In this document: piece after piece, positions 8,697-17,867 of the stretch
Numbering within the stretch: the stretch's first letter is position 1
Layout: every line of letters starts with the position of its first letter
Source: an uncultured Bacteroidales bacterium
GTDB taxonomy: Bacteria > Bacteroidota > Bacteroidia > Bacteroidales > Paludibacteraceae
NCBI GenBank assembly: GCA_900317345.1
Contig: ONGK01000004.1
Coordinates: forward strand, 1 to 64,000
Length of the DNA stretch: 64,000 nt
Direction of reading: 5' to 3'
The notes under the pieces: generated by a model
Told to the model about the DNA's origin: nothing
The model's input: the letters and a program-made list of their open reading frames with translations, nothing else
The model's database searches: none
Translations under genes and position numbers: made by a program

Positions 8697-10322
8697 ATGA
8701 AATTCCGTACATTACCCATAGTGGCCATCCTCTTTATTGCAGCAGCAATGGTTGTTCAGTCTGCCATCTCTTTTTCGATCGAGAAAGAGCACGTACGAGA
8801 AGTGGTGGAATACAAGATGCAGCTGGCGCAGAAGGACTTCTTCTACGTGCTATTGGGTTTTCACAACGCAGCAGACGAGATGCGGAAATATGTGCTGGAG
8901 CGTCCGCATAGTGAGCGTGAATTGTTGGAAGCGACCCGTTCGGAACTCAACCGCTATCCGCATATAGACAATATCTACATCAAGTTTGCGCCGGGTGTGT
9001 ATACGGGCAAGGAACGCAACTATTTCCCGCGTACATACCGTTTTCACGGCCAGACCATCACTACTGCGCACGGTTCGGACAGCCTGGATTACTATGTGCG
9101 CGACTGGTATACGGGTGCGCTTCGTTGCGATAGCAACGGCTATTGGTCGGAACCATATATAGGCGCTAGCACACAGACGCTGATAGCCTCCCATTCGCTT
9201 AAGATAGAAGACGCGCAGGGAAGGCTGATAGGCGTGGTGGGAAACGATTTTACCATCGAGTGGATTAAAGATATTCTCCAGGATATCAAGCCTCACGCCG
9301 AAGCGGTATGCCTGATACACGGCACCAAAGGCAGCCTCATCGCATCGTCCAACAACAGCACTCCGGAGGAAGAGAGTCGATACAAGAGCGACAAACTGCA
9401 TTGGCGGGTCTATTCGCAGACGCTGTACCCGATAAACATGCAGCTGATGATTGCCGTGCCGAACCGCATCATCTGGCAGAGTATCCAAAAGCGAAGCCTT
9501 ATCACGCTCTGTGTGCTGATTATCGGTATAGTCGTCCTCGTTCTTCTATTCCGCAGGATTGATTTGAACCGCAAGGCATACCAGCAAGTGGAGAATGAGC
9601 ACAAGCTCATCCAGAACGAGATGCAGATAGCGAGGAATATCCAGCGGGGTATTCTGGTGCACGACTTCATCGATGATGACCAACTCTCCCTCCATGCTAC
9701 GCTGGTGCCGATGCAGAGCGTAGGCGGCGACCTGTACGATTTCTACCGCGATGGCGATGATGTGACCTTCATCATCGGCGATGTGAGCGGTAAAGGTATG
9801 CCGGCGGCAATGTTCATGAGCGCCACCGTAACGCTCTTCCGTTCCGCGGTCAAGCATCATCTGTCTCCCCATGTTATCATGGAGGAGATTAACTCCACGC
9901 TCTCTTCGAATAACAGCCTGATGATGTTCGTCACCGCCTTTATCGGCCGTCTCCATCTGCCTACAGGCCAACTGACATACTGCAACGCCGGTCATCTGCC
10001 GCCGCTGATTGTCAAGGACGGGAAATGCCGCTGGTTTGAGATGAAAGAGGTGAATGTGATTTTAGGTTTAGACAGCACCTACCATTTCAGCGAACAATCC
10101 ATGACGCTTGAGCACGGCGAGCAGATCATCGTCTTTACGGACGGCGTGACCGAAGCGGAGAATACCCGGAAAGAATTGCTGGGTTTTGACCATCTGATGG
10201 AGCTGCTGCAAACGGATGAGCAACCGATAGACGACCAAACCATCTATGATACAGTATGCCGGTTTAGCGCCGGAGCGGAGCAATCCGACGACATCGCCAT
10301 CATGAATATTTCTCGAAAGTAA
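8697..10322 (+). CDS. membrane sensor PP2C-type serine phosphatase (SpoIIE/RsbU family)
   Basis: The 541-residue protein has an N-terminal membrane helix (residues 5-26), an extracytoplasmic Cache-like sensor of about 240 residues, a second helix (ITLCVLIIGIVVLVLLF, about 265-281), and a short coiled coil (QQVENEHKLIQNEMQIARN). It ends in a SpoIIE phosphatase domain with the metal-binding motifs GGDLYDF, GDVSGKGMPAA and TDGVTEAEN. Such enzymes dephosphorylate anti-anti-sigma-factor proteins in partner-switching stress pathways. No anti-sigma partner is adjacent. The moxR-Bat operon follows directly. Confidence 0.85.
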   Translation: MKFRTLPIVAILFIAAAMVVQSAISFSIEKEHVREVVEYKMQLAQKDFFYVLLGFHNAADEMRKYVLERPHSERELLEATRSELNRYPHIDNIYIKFAPGVYTGKERNYFPRTYRFHGQTITTAHGSDSLDYYVRDWYTGALRCDSNGYWSEPYIGASTQTLIASHSLKIEDAQGRLIGVVGNDFTIEWIKDILQDIKPHAEAVCLIHGTKGSLIASSNNSTPEEESRYKSDKLHWRVYSQTLYPINMQLMIAVPNRIIWQSIQKRSLITLCVLIIGIVVLVLLFRRIDLNRKAYQQVENEHKLIQNEMQIARNIQRGILVHDFIDDDQLSLHATLVPMQSVGGDLYDFYRDGDDVTFIIGDVSGKGMPAAMFMSATVTLFRSAVKHHLSPHVIMEEINSTLSSNNSLMMFVTAFIGRLHLPTGQLTYCNAGHLPPLIVKDGKCRWFEMKEVNVILGLDSTYHFSEQSMTLEHGEQIIVFTDGVTEAENTRKELLGFDHLMELLQTDEQPIDDQTIYDTVCRFSAGAEQSDDIAIMNISRK

Positions 10323-10328
10323 GGGGGA

Positions 10329-10344
10329 TTGGCACGGTTTTTGT
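10329..10344 (+). promoter_or_regulatory. sigma-54-type promoter of the moxR-Bat operon
   Basis: TTGGCACG (10329-10336), four bases, then TTGT (10341-10344), with the -24 GG and the -12 dinucleotide separated by 10 bp. This matches the RpoN consensus TTGGCACG-N4-TTGC at all but one position. It lies just past the stop codon of the phosphatase gene. Confidence 0.7.
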
Positions 10345-10355
10345 AGTATTTCATC

Positions 10356-10386
10356 GGACAATGGACAATGGACAATGGACAAAAGA
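10356..10386 (+). repeat. GGACAAT tandem word repeat
   Basis: GGACAATG is repeated three times and followed by GGACAAAAGAC, at the predicted transcription start of the moxR operon. The same word occurs intergenically at 12300-12331 and inside coding regions at 11968-12000, 15329-15360, 17887-17925 and 33988-34014. Confidence 0.8.
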
Positions 10387-10415
10387 CGAAAATGCTATAA
10401 AACACTATATCAATT

Positions 10416-11411
10416 ATGCAAAATCCCGTGGATATCAGAGAACTGCAAGAGCGCGTAGAGCGCGAGAGTTCGTTTGTAGATGCCCTTACGTTGGGCATGA
10501 ATCAAGTTATTGTAGGTCAGAAGCACCTGGTAGAGAGTTTGCTTATTGGTCTGTTGAGCGATGGGCACATATTGTTGGAAGGCGTGCCGGGTTTGGCAAA
10601 AACCCTCGCCATCAAGACCTTAAGCGACCTCATCAAGGCGAATTTCAGCCGAATTCAGTTTACTCCGGACTTGCTGCCGGCCGATGTGCTCGGTACGCAG
10701 ATTTACAGCCAGAAGAGCGAGGAGTTCAAAATCAAACGCGGACCTATCTTCGCTAATTTTGTGTTGGCAGATGAGATTAACCGTGCTCCGGCGAAAGTGC
10801 AGAGTGCCTTGCTCGAGGCGATGCAGGAGCGTCAAGTGACCATCGGCGAGCAGACCTTCAAGCTGGACGACCCATTCCTGGTGCTGGCTACCCAGAACCC
10901 GATAGAGCAAGAAGGAACGTATCCTCTGCCCGAAGCGCAGACCGACCGTTTCATGCTCAAGGTCGTAATCGGCTATCCGAAGAAAGAAGAAGAGCAGGCT
11001 ATCATCCGTCAGAACATCGCATCGGAGAAGAAGCAAGTGCTGCCCATCCTGAGCACGGCGGATATCATCAAGGCGCGTAAGATTGTGGAAGAGGTGTACC
11101 TGGACGAGAAAATCGAGAAGTACATCGTTGATATCGTGTTCGCTACACGTCAACCGGAAGAGTACGGTCTGAAAGACCTCAAGCAGATGATAGCTTTCGG
11201 CGGTAGCCCCCGTGCAAGTATCAACCTCGCCAAGGCCGCTCGCGCGTACGCATTTATTCATAGGAGAGGCTATGTGACGCCGGAAGATGTTCGCGCCGTA
11301 TGCTACGACGTGCTGCGCCATCGTATCGGTCTGACCTACGAGGCAGAGGCAAACAACCTGACGACGGAAGATATTATCACAGAAGTGCTGAACGCCGTTC
11401 AAGTGCCATAA
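10416..11411 (+). CDS. moxR: MoxR-family AAA+ ATPase
   Basis: The 331-residue protein has Walker A GVPGLAKT (about residues 56-63), Walker B VLADEINRAP (about 117-126), sensor ATQNPIEQEGTYPLPEAQ and the C-terminal lid. It is the canonical MoxR length and layout. MoxR ATPases act as chaperones that remodel or load cofactors onto von Willebrand factor A proteins, and here it heads the DUF58/BatA-E operon, so those are its likely partners. It starts 71 bp after a sigma-54-type promoter and is followed one base later by the DUF58 gene. Confidence 0.92.
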   Translation: MQNPVDIRELQERVERESSFVDALTLGMNQVIVGQKHLVESLLIGLLSDGHILLEGVPGLAKTLAIKTLSDLIKANFSRIQFTPDLLPADVLGTQIYSQKSEEFKIKRGPIFANFVLADEINRAPAKVQSALLEAMQERQVTIGEQTFKLDDPFLVLATQNPIEQEGTYPLPEAQTDRFMLKVVIGYPKKEEEQAIIRQNIASEKKQVLPILSTADIIKARKIVEEVYLDEKIEKYIVDIVFATRQPEEYGLKDLKQMIAFGGSPRASINLAKAARAYAFIHRRGYVTPEDVRAVCYDVLRHRIGLTYEAEANNLTTEDIITEVLNAVQVP

Positions 11412-11412
11412 T

Positions 11413-12300
11413 ATGACTTCAGAAGAGCTTTTACAAAAAGTTAGGAAGATAGAAATCAAGACCCATGGGTTGAGTCGTAATATCTTCGCAGGCGAATACC
11501 ACAGCCAGTTCAAAGGCCGCGGTATGGCGTTCAGCGAGGTTCGCGAGTATCAACCGGGCGACGATGTGCGCTCCATCGACTGGAATGTGACGGCGCGCAT
11601 GAACCGGCCCTATATCAAGGTCTATGAGGAGGAGCGAGAACTGACAGTGATGTTGCTCGTCGATGTGAGCGGAAGCCGTAATTTCGGCACCATCAGCCAG
11701 ATGAAACGCGACACGATGGCCGAAGTAGCTGCCACACTCGCCTTTTCCACTATCGAGAATAACGATAAAGTGGGCGTGATATTCTTTTCCGACAAAGTGG
11801 AGAAATTCATTCCGCCCAAGAAAGGCAAGAGCCATGTGCTCCATATCATCCGCGAGCTGCTGTCGTTTGAGCCCGAAAACAACCGGACGGATATTAATGT
11901 GGCGCTGCAATATCTGACCAACGCGCAGAAACGGCGTTGCACAGCGTTCCTGATTTCGGACTTCATCGGACAATGGACAAAGGACAATGGACAATGGAAG
12001 AATACGGTTCCGCCGATTGTGATAGCGAGCCGTAAGCATGATTTGAACGCCATACAGATATACGACCGCCGCGATGCCGAGCTGCCGAATGTAGGCCTGC
12101 TGAAGGTGAGAGATCCGGAGACGGGTGCGCGTGTATGGACAGACACCGCTCTGGCAAGCACTCGCGCTGCGTACGGACAGGCATGGCATGACCAGCAGGA
12201 AGCTCTGGAGCGCGTCTATACCAAAACCGGCATGAATCATGTGTCTATGCGCACGGACGAGGATTTCGTGAAAGCGCTGATGAGGCTTTTCAAGCAATAG
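11413..12300 (+). CDS. DUF58 protein of the MoxR-Bat system, with in-frame repeat insertion
   Basis: The 295-residue protein carries the DUF58 signature EVREYQPGDDVRSIDWNVTA and a von Willebrand-like start LLVDVSGS. It is the standard companion of MoxR. Residues GQWTKDNGQWK (nt 11968-12000) are encoded by the intergenic word GGACAATGGACAA and interrupt the family sequence between ISDFI and the following beta strand. The frame stays open. It probably acts at the membrane as part of the Bat complex. Confidence 0.88.
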   Translation: MTSEELLQKVRKIEIKTHGLSRNIFAGEYHSQFKGRGMAFSEVREYQPGDDVRSIDWNVTARMNRPYIKVYEEERELTVMLLVDVSGSRNFGTISQMKRDTMAEVAATLAFSTIENNDKVGVIFFSDKVEKFIPPKKGKSHVLHIIRELLSFEPENNRTDINVALQYLTNAQKRRCTAFLISDFIGQWTKDNGQWKNTVPPIVIASRKHDLNAIQIYDRRDAELPNVGLLKVRDPETGARVWTDTALASTRAAYGQAWHDQQEALERVYTKTGMNHVSMRTDEDFVKALMRLFKQ

Positions 12301-12331
12301 ACAAAGGACAATGGACAAAGGACAATAGACT
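12300..12331 (+). repeat. GGACAAT/GGACAAAG tandem word repeat
   Basis: Four copies of GGACAA(T/A)G-like words fill the gap between the DUF58 gene and the next gene of the operon. The stop codon TAG of the DUF58 gene abuts the array. Confidence 0.75.
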
Positions 12332-12334
12332 AAA

Positions 12335-13240
12335 ATGTTTCGACTGTTATTATTATCTATAGTAGTAAATGCGTCCATCGACTCGACGATGCTGATGATA
12401 GGCGACCAGACGGCGATGCACCTGGAGGTGACGCATGAAGCGTCCGAGCAAGTGCAGATGCCCGTTTTCGGCGAGATGCTACAGGACGGTATCGAGATTG
12501 TGGAGCGCAGCGGTATTGATACCACTACGTTGCCTGACGGCCGGCTGCAACTGAAGCAAGACCTGACACTTACGAGTTTCAAGGACTCGCTATTCGCTAT
12601 TGAACCGATAGCTGTGGCGAGCGGAGAAGATACATTCTGGACTGAATCCATGGCGCTCAATGTCATCCAACCCTTCGAAGTGGACAGTTCGCTCGCTATC
12701 ACGGATATCAAGGATATCGAGAAAGCACCTATCTGGTGGTGGGGCATTTTCCGATGGGTGCTGTTGGCTGTATTAGTATTGGCGCTGGCTGTTGGCGGAT
12801 ATTACCTCTGGCGTTGGTACCAGAAGAACCGCAAGCCTGAAGAAGAAGCCATTGACCCCGAACTGCTGCGTCCGGCAGACGAAGTGGCGCTGGAGAAACT
12901 CGACGAGATAAAAGCGCAGAAGATTTGGAAGGACGGCAAGGTCAAAGAATACCAGACCGAACTGACCGATGTGGTGCGTGAGTATATAGGCCGTCGCTTC
13001 GACGTCCACAGCACGGAGAAGACCTCCGACGAGACCTTGCACGAGATGAAACCGAAGGTGGATAAAGACCTCTACGAACGCCTACGCAAGATGCTCCAAC
13101 TGGCAGACCTTGTAAAGTTCGCGAAATGGCACACCACGCCGGACGAGAACGAACAGGCACTCTCCACAGCGTATGACTTCGTCCAAGAGACAAGGGAAGT
13201 AGTTAATGAAGAAAATGAAGACGCGAATAAACTCGCTTAA
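12335..13240 (+). CDS. Bat-operon membrane protein
   Basis: This 301-residue protein has an N-terminal signal or anchor (MFRLLLLSIVVNAS), a periplasmic beta-rich part, one central membrane helix (WVLLAVLVLALAVGGYYLW, about residues 145-163) and a cytoplasmic acidic helical tail containing YQTELTDVVREYIGRRFDVH. Proteins of this shape regularly sit between DUF58 and BatA in Bacteroidota. Its specific role in the Bat complex is unknown. Confidence 0.7.
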   Translation: MFRLLLLSIVVNASIDSTMLMIGDQTAMHLEVTHEASEQVQMPVFGEMLQDGIEIVERSGIDTTTLPDGRLQLKQDLTLTSFKDSLFAIEPIAVASGEDTFWTESMALNVIQPFEVDSSLAITDIKDIEKAPIWWWGIFRWVLLAVLVLALAVGGYYLWRWYQKNRKPEEEAIDPELLRPADEVALEKLDEIKAQKIWKDGKVKEYQTELTDVVREYIGRRFDVHSTEKTSDETLHEMKPKVDKDLYERLRKMLQLADLVKFAKWHTTPDENEQALSTAYDFVQETREVVNEENEDANKLA

Positions 13241-13255
13241 TGATGGAATGATGTT

Positions 13256-14242
13256 ATGACTTTTGTAAATCCGGGATATTTATTCTTACTGCTGCTGCTA
13301 ATACCCATCATCATATGGTATCTATATGAGTTGCGCAAGTCCGATGCGAGTGTGCAGATAAGCGACACAACAGTATTGGATGCCCAGCCCAAGAGTATCC
13401 GTATATGGCTGCTGCATGTACCCTTTATACTACGCGTAGCCGTCGTCGCACTTCTCACCGTCGCCCTTGCGCGTCCACAGTTGACCAACAAATGGTCATC
13501 GGAGAGCACCGAAGGTATCGACATCATGATGGCGCTTGATATATCCGGTACGATGTTAGCGGAAGACTTGAAGCCGAACCGTCTGGAGGCAGCCAAACAA
13601 GTGGCATCGGACTTTGTTGTGGCCCGTCCGAATGACCAGATAGGCCTCGTTGTTTTTGCCGGCGAGAGTTTCACCCAATGCCCGCTGACCACCGACCATG
13701 CTGTGCTGGTCAACCTCTTCAAATCGGTTGAATACGGCATGATAGAAGACGGTACGGCTATCGGTCTGGGACTGGCGAACGCCGTGAACCGTATGAAAGA
13801 CAGCGAGACGAAATCGAAAGTGGTTATTCTGTTGACCGATGGTTCGAACAACCGAGGAGACATCGACCCGCAGACTGCGGCGGAGATAGCCAAGACGTTC
13901 GGCATCCGCGTTTATACAGTGGGTGTCGGCAGTTACGGTCAGACACGCGTGCCAGTGAATACCCCGATGGGACGCCAATACGTGACGATGGATTCGGAGT
14001 TTGACGAAGGTACATTGCGTAACATCGCCGACATCACAGGCGGTCAGTATTTCCGCGCCACCGACAACAACAGCCTCAAGCGCATCTATGAGCAAATCGA
14101 CCAGTTAGAGAAGACGAAGATGCGTGTGCGCGAATACAGCAAGCATACCGAGAACTTCGCACCTTTCCTCTATGCCGCACTCGTCTGCCTGCTGCTCGAA
14201 ATCATCCTGCGCTACTTTGTGCTGCGCACAATCAGTAACTAG
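13256..14242 (+). CDS. batA: BatA, membrane-anchored von Willebrand A protein
   Basis: The 328-residue protein has two N-terminal membrane helices (about residues 6-22 and 57-75), a vWA domain and a C-terminal helix (FLYAALVCLLLEIILRYFVL). The metal-ion-dependent adhesion motif reads DISGTM (Thr for the usual second Ser), followed by LLTDGSNNRGDI. Bat proteins are linked to oxygen and stress tolerance in Bacteroides. Its neighbours are BatB (34 bp downstream) and the MoxR/DUF58 pair upstream. Confidence 0.9.
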   Translation: MTFVNPGYLFLLLLLIPIIIWYLYELRKSDASVQISDTTVLDAQPKSIRIWLLHVPFILRVAVVALLTVALARPQLTNKWSSESTEGIDIMMALDISGTMLAEDLKPNRLEAAKQVASDFVVARPNDQIGLVVFAGESFTQCPLTTDHAVLVNLFKSVEYGMIEDGTAIGLGLANAVNRMKDSETKSKVVILLTDGSNNRGDIDPQTAAEIAKTFGIRVYTVGVGSYGQTRVPVNTPMGRQYVTMDSEFDEGTLRNIADITGGQYFRATDNNSLKRIYEQIDQLEKTKMRVREYSKHTENFAPFLYAALVCLLLEIILRYFVLRTISN

Positions 14243-14276
14243 ACCGCTTAAAAGATAAAAGAACTTAGGTATATAT

Positions 14277-15308
14277 ATGTTTAGATTTGCAAATATAGAG
14301 ATTTTATGGCTGCTATGGGTGATACCTGTCTTTATTGCAGCTTACTGGATCTTGACCAAGCATAAACGCCGCCAATTGGAGCAGTTCGGCGACCCTGAAC
14401 TCGTTGAGACGCTGATGCCCAATGCCAGCCATGTTCGCCCGGTGGTGAAGTTCGGTATAGTGATGGTAGCCTTGGCACTCCTCATAATTGCCGCCGCACG
14501 GCCACAATTCGGTCAGAGCGAGCGGACGGAAAAACGGCAAGGCATCGAAGCTATCGTGGCGCTGGATATCTCCAACTCGATGATGGCGGAAGACGTGGCG
14601 CCAAACCGTTTGGATAGAGCAAAACAGATGCTAAGCAAACTGATGGATAACATGGTGAACGACAAAGTGGGACTGGTTGTTTTTGCCGGTGATGCGTTCG
14701 TGCAACTGCCTATCACCTGCGATTATGTGTCCGCGAAAATGTTCCTCAACTCCATCAAACCGGAACTGATTAAGACACAAGGCACGGCTATAGGAGCCGC
14801 TTTGAGTACGTCCATCCGCTGTTTCGGCGAGCAAAGCGAAGCAAGTCGTGCTATCATCCTCATCACTGATGGAGAAAACCATGAAGATGACGCAGTGGCG
14901 GTCGCCAAGCGTGCCAAAGAAGCAGGAATTCAAGTGCTGGTTGTCGGTATCGGTAAACCCGAAGGCAGTCCTATTCCTGTACCCGGCACCAATAACTTCA
15001 TCAAAGACCGTCAAGGCAATGTTGTGGTTAGCAAGCTCAACGAGGAGATGTGCCGCGAGATAGCGCAGGCAGGCGGCGGTATATATGTCCGCTGCGATAA
15101 CACCAATACCGCTACCAAAGCCATCCAGAAAGAACTGGACAAACTGGCGACGCAGGAGATAGAGACACAGGTGTATACCGACTACAATGAGCAATTCCAG
15201 ACATTCGCATTGTTAGCGTTGCTGCTCCTCGTGGTGGACTACTTCATCTTCAACCGTAAGAACAAAGCAATCACAAGACTTGATATTTTCGGGGAGGAAA
15301 AGAAATGA
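14277..15308 (+). CDS. batB: BatB, membrane-anchored von Willebrand A protein
   Basis: The 343-residue paralogue of BatA has the same layout and an intact adhesion-site motif DISNSMM followed by LITDGENHEDD. The C-terminus carries a final membrane helix (FALLALLLLVVDYFIF). Its stop overlaps the start of batC in an ATGA, which indicates translational coupling. Confidence 0.9.
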   Translation: MFRFANIEILWLLWVIPVFIAAYWILTKHKRRQLEQFGDPELVETLMPNASHVRPVVKFGIVMVALALLIIAAARPQFGQSERTEKRQGIEAIVALDISNSMMAEDVAPNRLDRAKQMLSKLMDNMVNDKVGLVVFAGDAFVQLPITCDYVSAKMFLNSIKPELIKTQGTAIGAALSTSIRCFGEQSEASRAIILITDGENHEDDAVAVAKRAKEAGIQVLVVGIGKPEGSPIPVPGTNNFIKDRQGNVVVSKLNEEMCREIAQAGGGIYVRCDNTNTATKAIQKELDKLATQEIETQVYTDYNEQFQTFALLALLLLVVDYFIFNRKNKAITRLDIFGEEKK

Positions 15309-15997
15309 AACGATTAATAGTATTTTTATCCATTGTCCTTTGCCCCTTGTCCATTGTCCTGGCGCAGAAAGAAGCCGGCGATGTTCGCAAAGGCAATCGC
15401 GAGTATAGAAAGCAGAACTTCACGGAAGCGGAAGTGAGTTACCGTCGAGGTCTGGATGTGAACAAGGACAGCTATGAGGCGCATTACAACTTAGGCGATG
15501 CGCTATTCAAACAAGACAAATACGCAGACGCTCAGACGGAGTTTGAAACCGCAGCAAAGATGTTGGATAAGAAAGAGGACAAAGAGCGCTACGCCAAGGC
15601 GATGCATAACATCGGCAACTGTAATTTTGCCCAGCAGCAGTACGACAAAGCCGTGGCTGCTTATCAGGAATCATTGCGCGCGAATCCCAGAGATAACGAT
15701 ACGCGGTATAACTTGGTGAAAGCGATGGAGATGCTGCAGCAACAGCAGCAAAATCAGCAACAGAACCAAGACCAGCAGAAACAGGACCAACAGCAGCAAC
15801 AGCAACAACAGGAACAAGAGCAAAATCAGGACCAACAGCAGCAAGAGCAGCAAGAGCAGGAACAGCAGAACCAAGACCAGATGGACAAAGAGACCGCTGA
15901 ACAGATTTTGCAAGCCCTGGAGCAAGACGAGCAGGATACACAAGAGAAGATGCAACGGCAGCAAGGCAAGAAGCGCCGCGTAGAAAAAGAATGGTAA
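15305..15997 (+). CDS. batC: BatC, TPR protein with glutamine-rich tail
   Basis: The 230-residue protein has a signal peptide, about three TPR helices pairs (residues 20-145, for example YEAHYNLGDALFKQDKYADAQ) and a long Gln/Glu/Asp tail (about 148-215). The hydrophobic core of the signal peptide, LSIVLCPLSIVLA, is encoded by the reverse complement of the GGACAAT word repeat. It starts in an ATGA overlap with batB and likely acts as a periplasmic scaffold for the Bat complex. Confidence 0.88.
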   Translation: MKRLIVFLSIVLCPLSIVLAQKEAGDVRKGNREYRKQNFTEAEVSYRRGLDVNKDSYEAHYNLGDALFKQDKYADAQTEFETAAKMLDKKEDKERYAKAMHNIGNCNFAQQQYDKAVAAYQESLRANPRDNDTRYNLVKAMEMLQQQQQNQQQNQDQQKQDQQQQQQQQEQEQNQDQQQQEQQEQEQQNQDQMDKETAEQILQALEQDEQDTQEKMQRQQGKKRRVEKEW

Positions 15998-15998
15998 T

Positions 15999-17867
15999 AT
16001 GAGACATAAATTATTTATACTATTGAGTGTTCTTGGCATGGCGCTATCGTGCTTTGCCGAGGATGTCGTTTTCAAAGCACAGGCGCCCGGGCAAGTCATT
16101 GTGGGCCGTCCATTCCAATTGACGTACACGGTGAACCAACGCAGCCGCGACCTGCGCGCCCCGGAGTTCTCGAACTTTGACGTGCTTGCGGGTCCGTATA
16201 CTTCGACCAGCAGCAGTACATCGTTTGTGAACGGGCATCGAACATCGTCTTTCTCCCAGACTTACACCTACACACTTATGGCGCAAAAAGCCGGTACTTT
16301 CACCATCGCTCCGGCAACGATAAAGGTGGATGGCGAGAACGTACAGTCCAACGGCGTCCGCATACAGGTGCTGCCCGAAGACGAACAATCCGCGGAGCAG
16401 CAGTCTAACAGCGCAAGCGGTCCAACAGCAACGCGGTCTAACAGCGGAGCGGTCCAACAGTCCGAAGAACGGTCTAATAGTGACAACCTCTTCGTACGAA
16501 CGATTGCCTCCAAGACCCGCGTTCACGAGCAAGAGGCGCTGATGGTGACGTACAAGCTCTATTTCGCGAACGTCGATGTGGCACAACTGACCAACAATAC
16601 CAAACTGCCGGAATTTACCGGTTTCCTTAAACAGGAACTTGAGCAGGGCGAGATACAGACGCAGTTGGAGCACTACAACGGCCGCAACTACCAGACCGCA
16701 GTGCTCTATCGCACCATCCTCTATCCGCAGCACTCCGGTGATATCAAGATAGACCCGGCGCATTTCGAGGCTGTATTGCGCGTGCAGACACGCCAGCAAG
16801 TGCGCTCTATCTTCGATGATTTCTTCGGTTCGTATACCAATGTGACGAAGATGCTCACCGCGCCGGGTGTAACCATTCATGTGTCTGCTCTGCCCGGTGG
16901 CAAGCCAGCCGGCTTCTCCGGTGGAGTGGGTAAGTTCAGTCTTACGCCGACTATCAGCCAGACAGAACTGCAAACCAATGATGCGGTAACTATCAAGCTG
17001 GATATCACAGGTGCAGGAAACATGAAACTGCTCAAGACACCAGCCATCGACTGGCCGGAAGGCTTTGAGCCGTATGACCCGAAAGTGACTAATAACTTTA
17101 ATACGACAACAGCTGGTGTGAGTGGCACCAAATCTATTGAGTATCTGGCTATTCCGCGCAGTCCGGGAGAGTACACTATCCCTTCGGTCAAGTTCAGTTA
17201 TTTCGATATTGAGGACAAGGTCTATAAGACGCTTAGCACACCCGAATACACGATTCATGTGAGGAGGGGTGCTAACGAATCACCAGCTAACGGCCAAGAA
17301 CCAGTAGCCGTGTCATACACCCACAAGGAAGACATTAAGCAACTGGGCTCAGACATCCGCTATATTGACACAAAGCCGCTCAAGCAATCCAAAATTGCTG
17401 ACCGCCAGCGGCTAACGGCCAACAGCCAAACCATTTGGCTATGGTATATCGTGCCTCTTGTCATTGCCATCCTACTGCTTGTGGTGATGCGCAAGCAGAT
17501 TAAAGAGGCGGCAGATATCAACCGTGTGCGCTACAAACGTGCAAACAAAGTGGCGCAGAAGCGTCTCAAAGCCGCTGCAACCGCACTGAAAGCCAATGAC
17601 AAGGCGAAGTTCTATGAAGAAATAGAACGCGCTGCATGGACCTATTTAAGTGACCGCTTGTCTATTCCAACCGCGGAACTGAACAAGGATAATATCGCAT
17701 CCCTATTGCGTCAGAAGGGTGTGAGCGAAGCGCGTGTGGATGAGGTGATGCAAGTGCTGTCTACTGCAGAGTTTGCTCGGTATGCGCCTTCGACGGACCA
17801 TACGATGGATGATCTCTACACAGCGACAACAAATTTGATTAACAATCTGGAAAACGAAAAAATATGA
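15999..17867 (+). CDS. batD: BatD, large periplasmic/membrane Bat protein
   Basis: The 622-residue protein has a signal peptide, a tandem beta-domain ectodomain typical of BatD (for example GQVIVGRPFQLTYTVN), one membrane helix near residue 485 (IWLWYIVPLVIAILLLVVM) and a cytoplasmic helical end. Two linkers consist of degenerate repeats. One is residues about 128-164, with GGTCYAACAG repeated five times in nt 16398-16478. The other is about 420-470, encoded by GCTAACGGC-like words. It overlaps batE by four bases. Confidence 0.87.
   Translation: MRHKLFILLSVLGMALSCFAEDVVFKAQAPGQVIVGRPFQLTYTVNQRSRDLRAPEFSNFDVLAGPYTSTSSSTSFVNGHRTSSFSQTYTYTLMAQKAGTFTIAPATIKVDGENVQSNGVRIQVLPEDEQSAEQQSNSASGPTATRSNSGAVQQSEERSNSDNLFVRTIASKTRVHEQEALMVTYKLYFANVDVAQLTNNTKLPEFTGFLKQELEQGEIQTQLEHYNGRNYQTAVLYRTILYPQHSGDIKIDPAHFEAVLRVQTRQQVRSIFDDFFGSYTNVTKMLTAPGVTIHVSALPGGKPAGFSGGVGKFSLTPTISQTELQTNDAVTIKLDITGAGNMKLLKTPAIDWPEGFEPYDPKVTNNFNTTTAGVSGTKSIEYLAIPRSPGEYTIPSVKFSYFDIEDKVYKTLSTPEYTIHVRRGANESPANGQEPVAVSYTHKEDIKQLGSDIRYIDTKPLKQSKIADRQRLTANSQTIWLWYIVPLVIAILLLVVMRKQIKEAADINRVRYKRANKVAQKRLKAAATALKANDKAKFYEEIERAAWTYLSDRLSIPTAELNKDNIASLLRQKGVSEARVDEVMQVLSTAEFARYAPSTDHTMDDLYTATTNLINNLENEKI

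Noticed and set aside
10620..11513. 297-codon minus-strand frame opposite moxR
   Set aside because: moxR has all AAA+ motifs; the antisense frame is a composition shadow.
15671..16129. Minus-strand leucine-rich frame opposite batC
   Set aside because: It mirrors the CAG/CAA-rich glutamine tail of BatC; there is no promoter and the frame has no family features.
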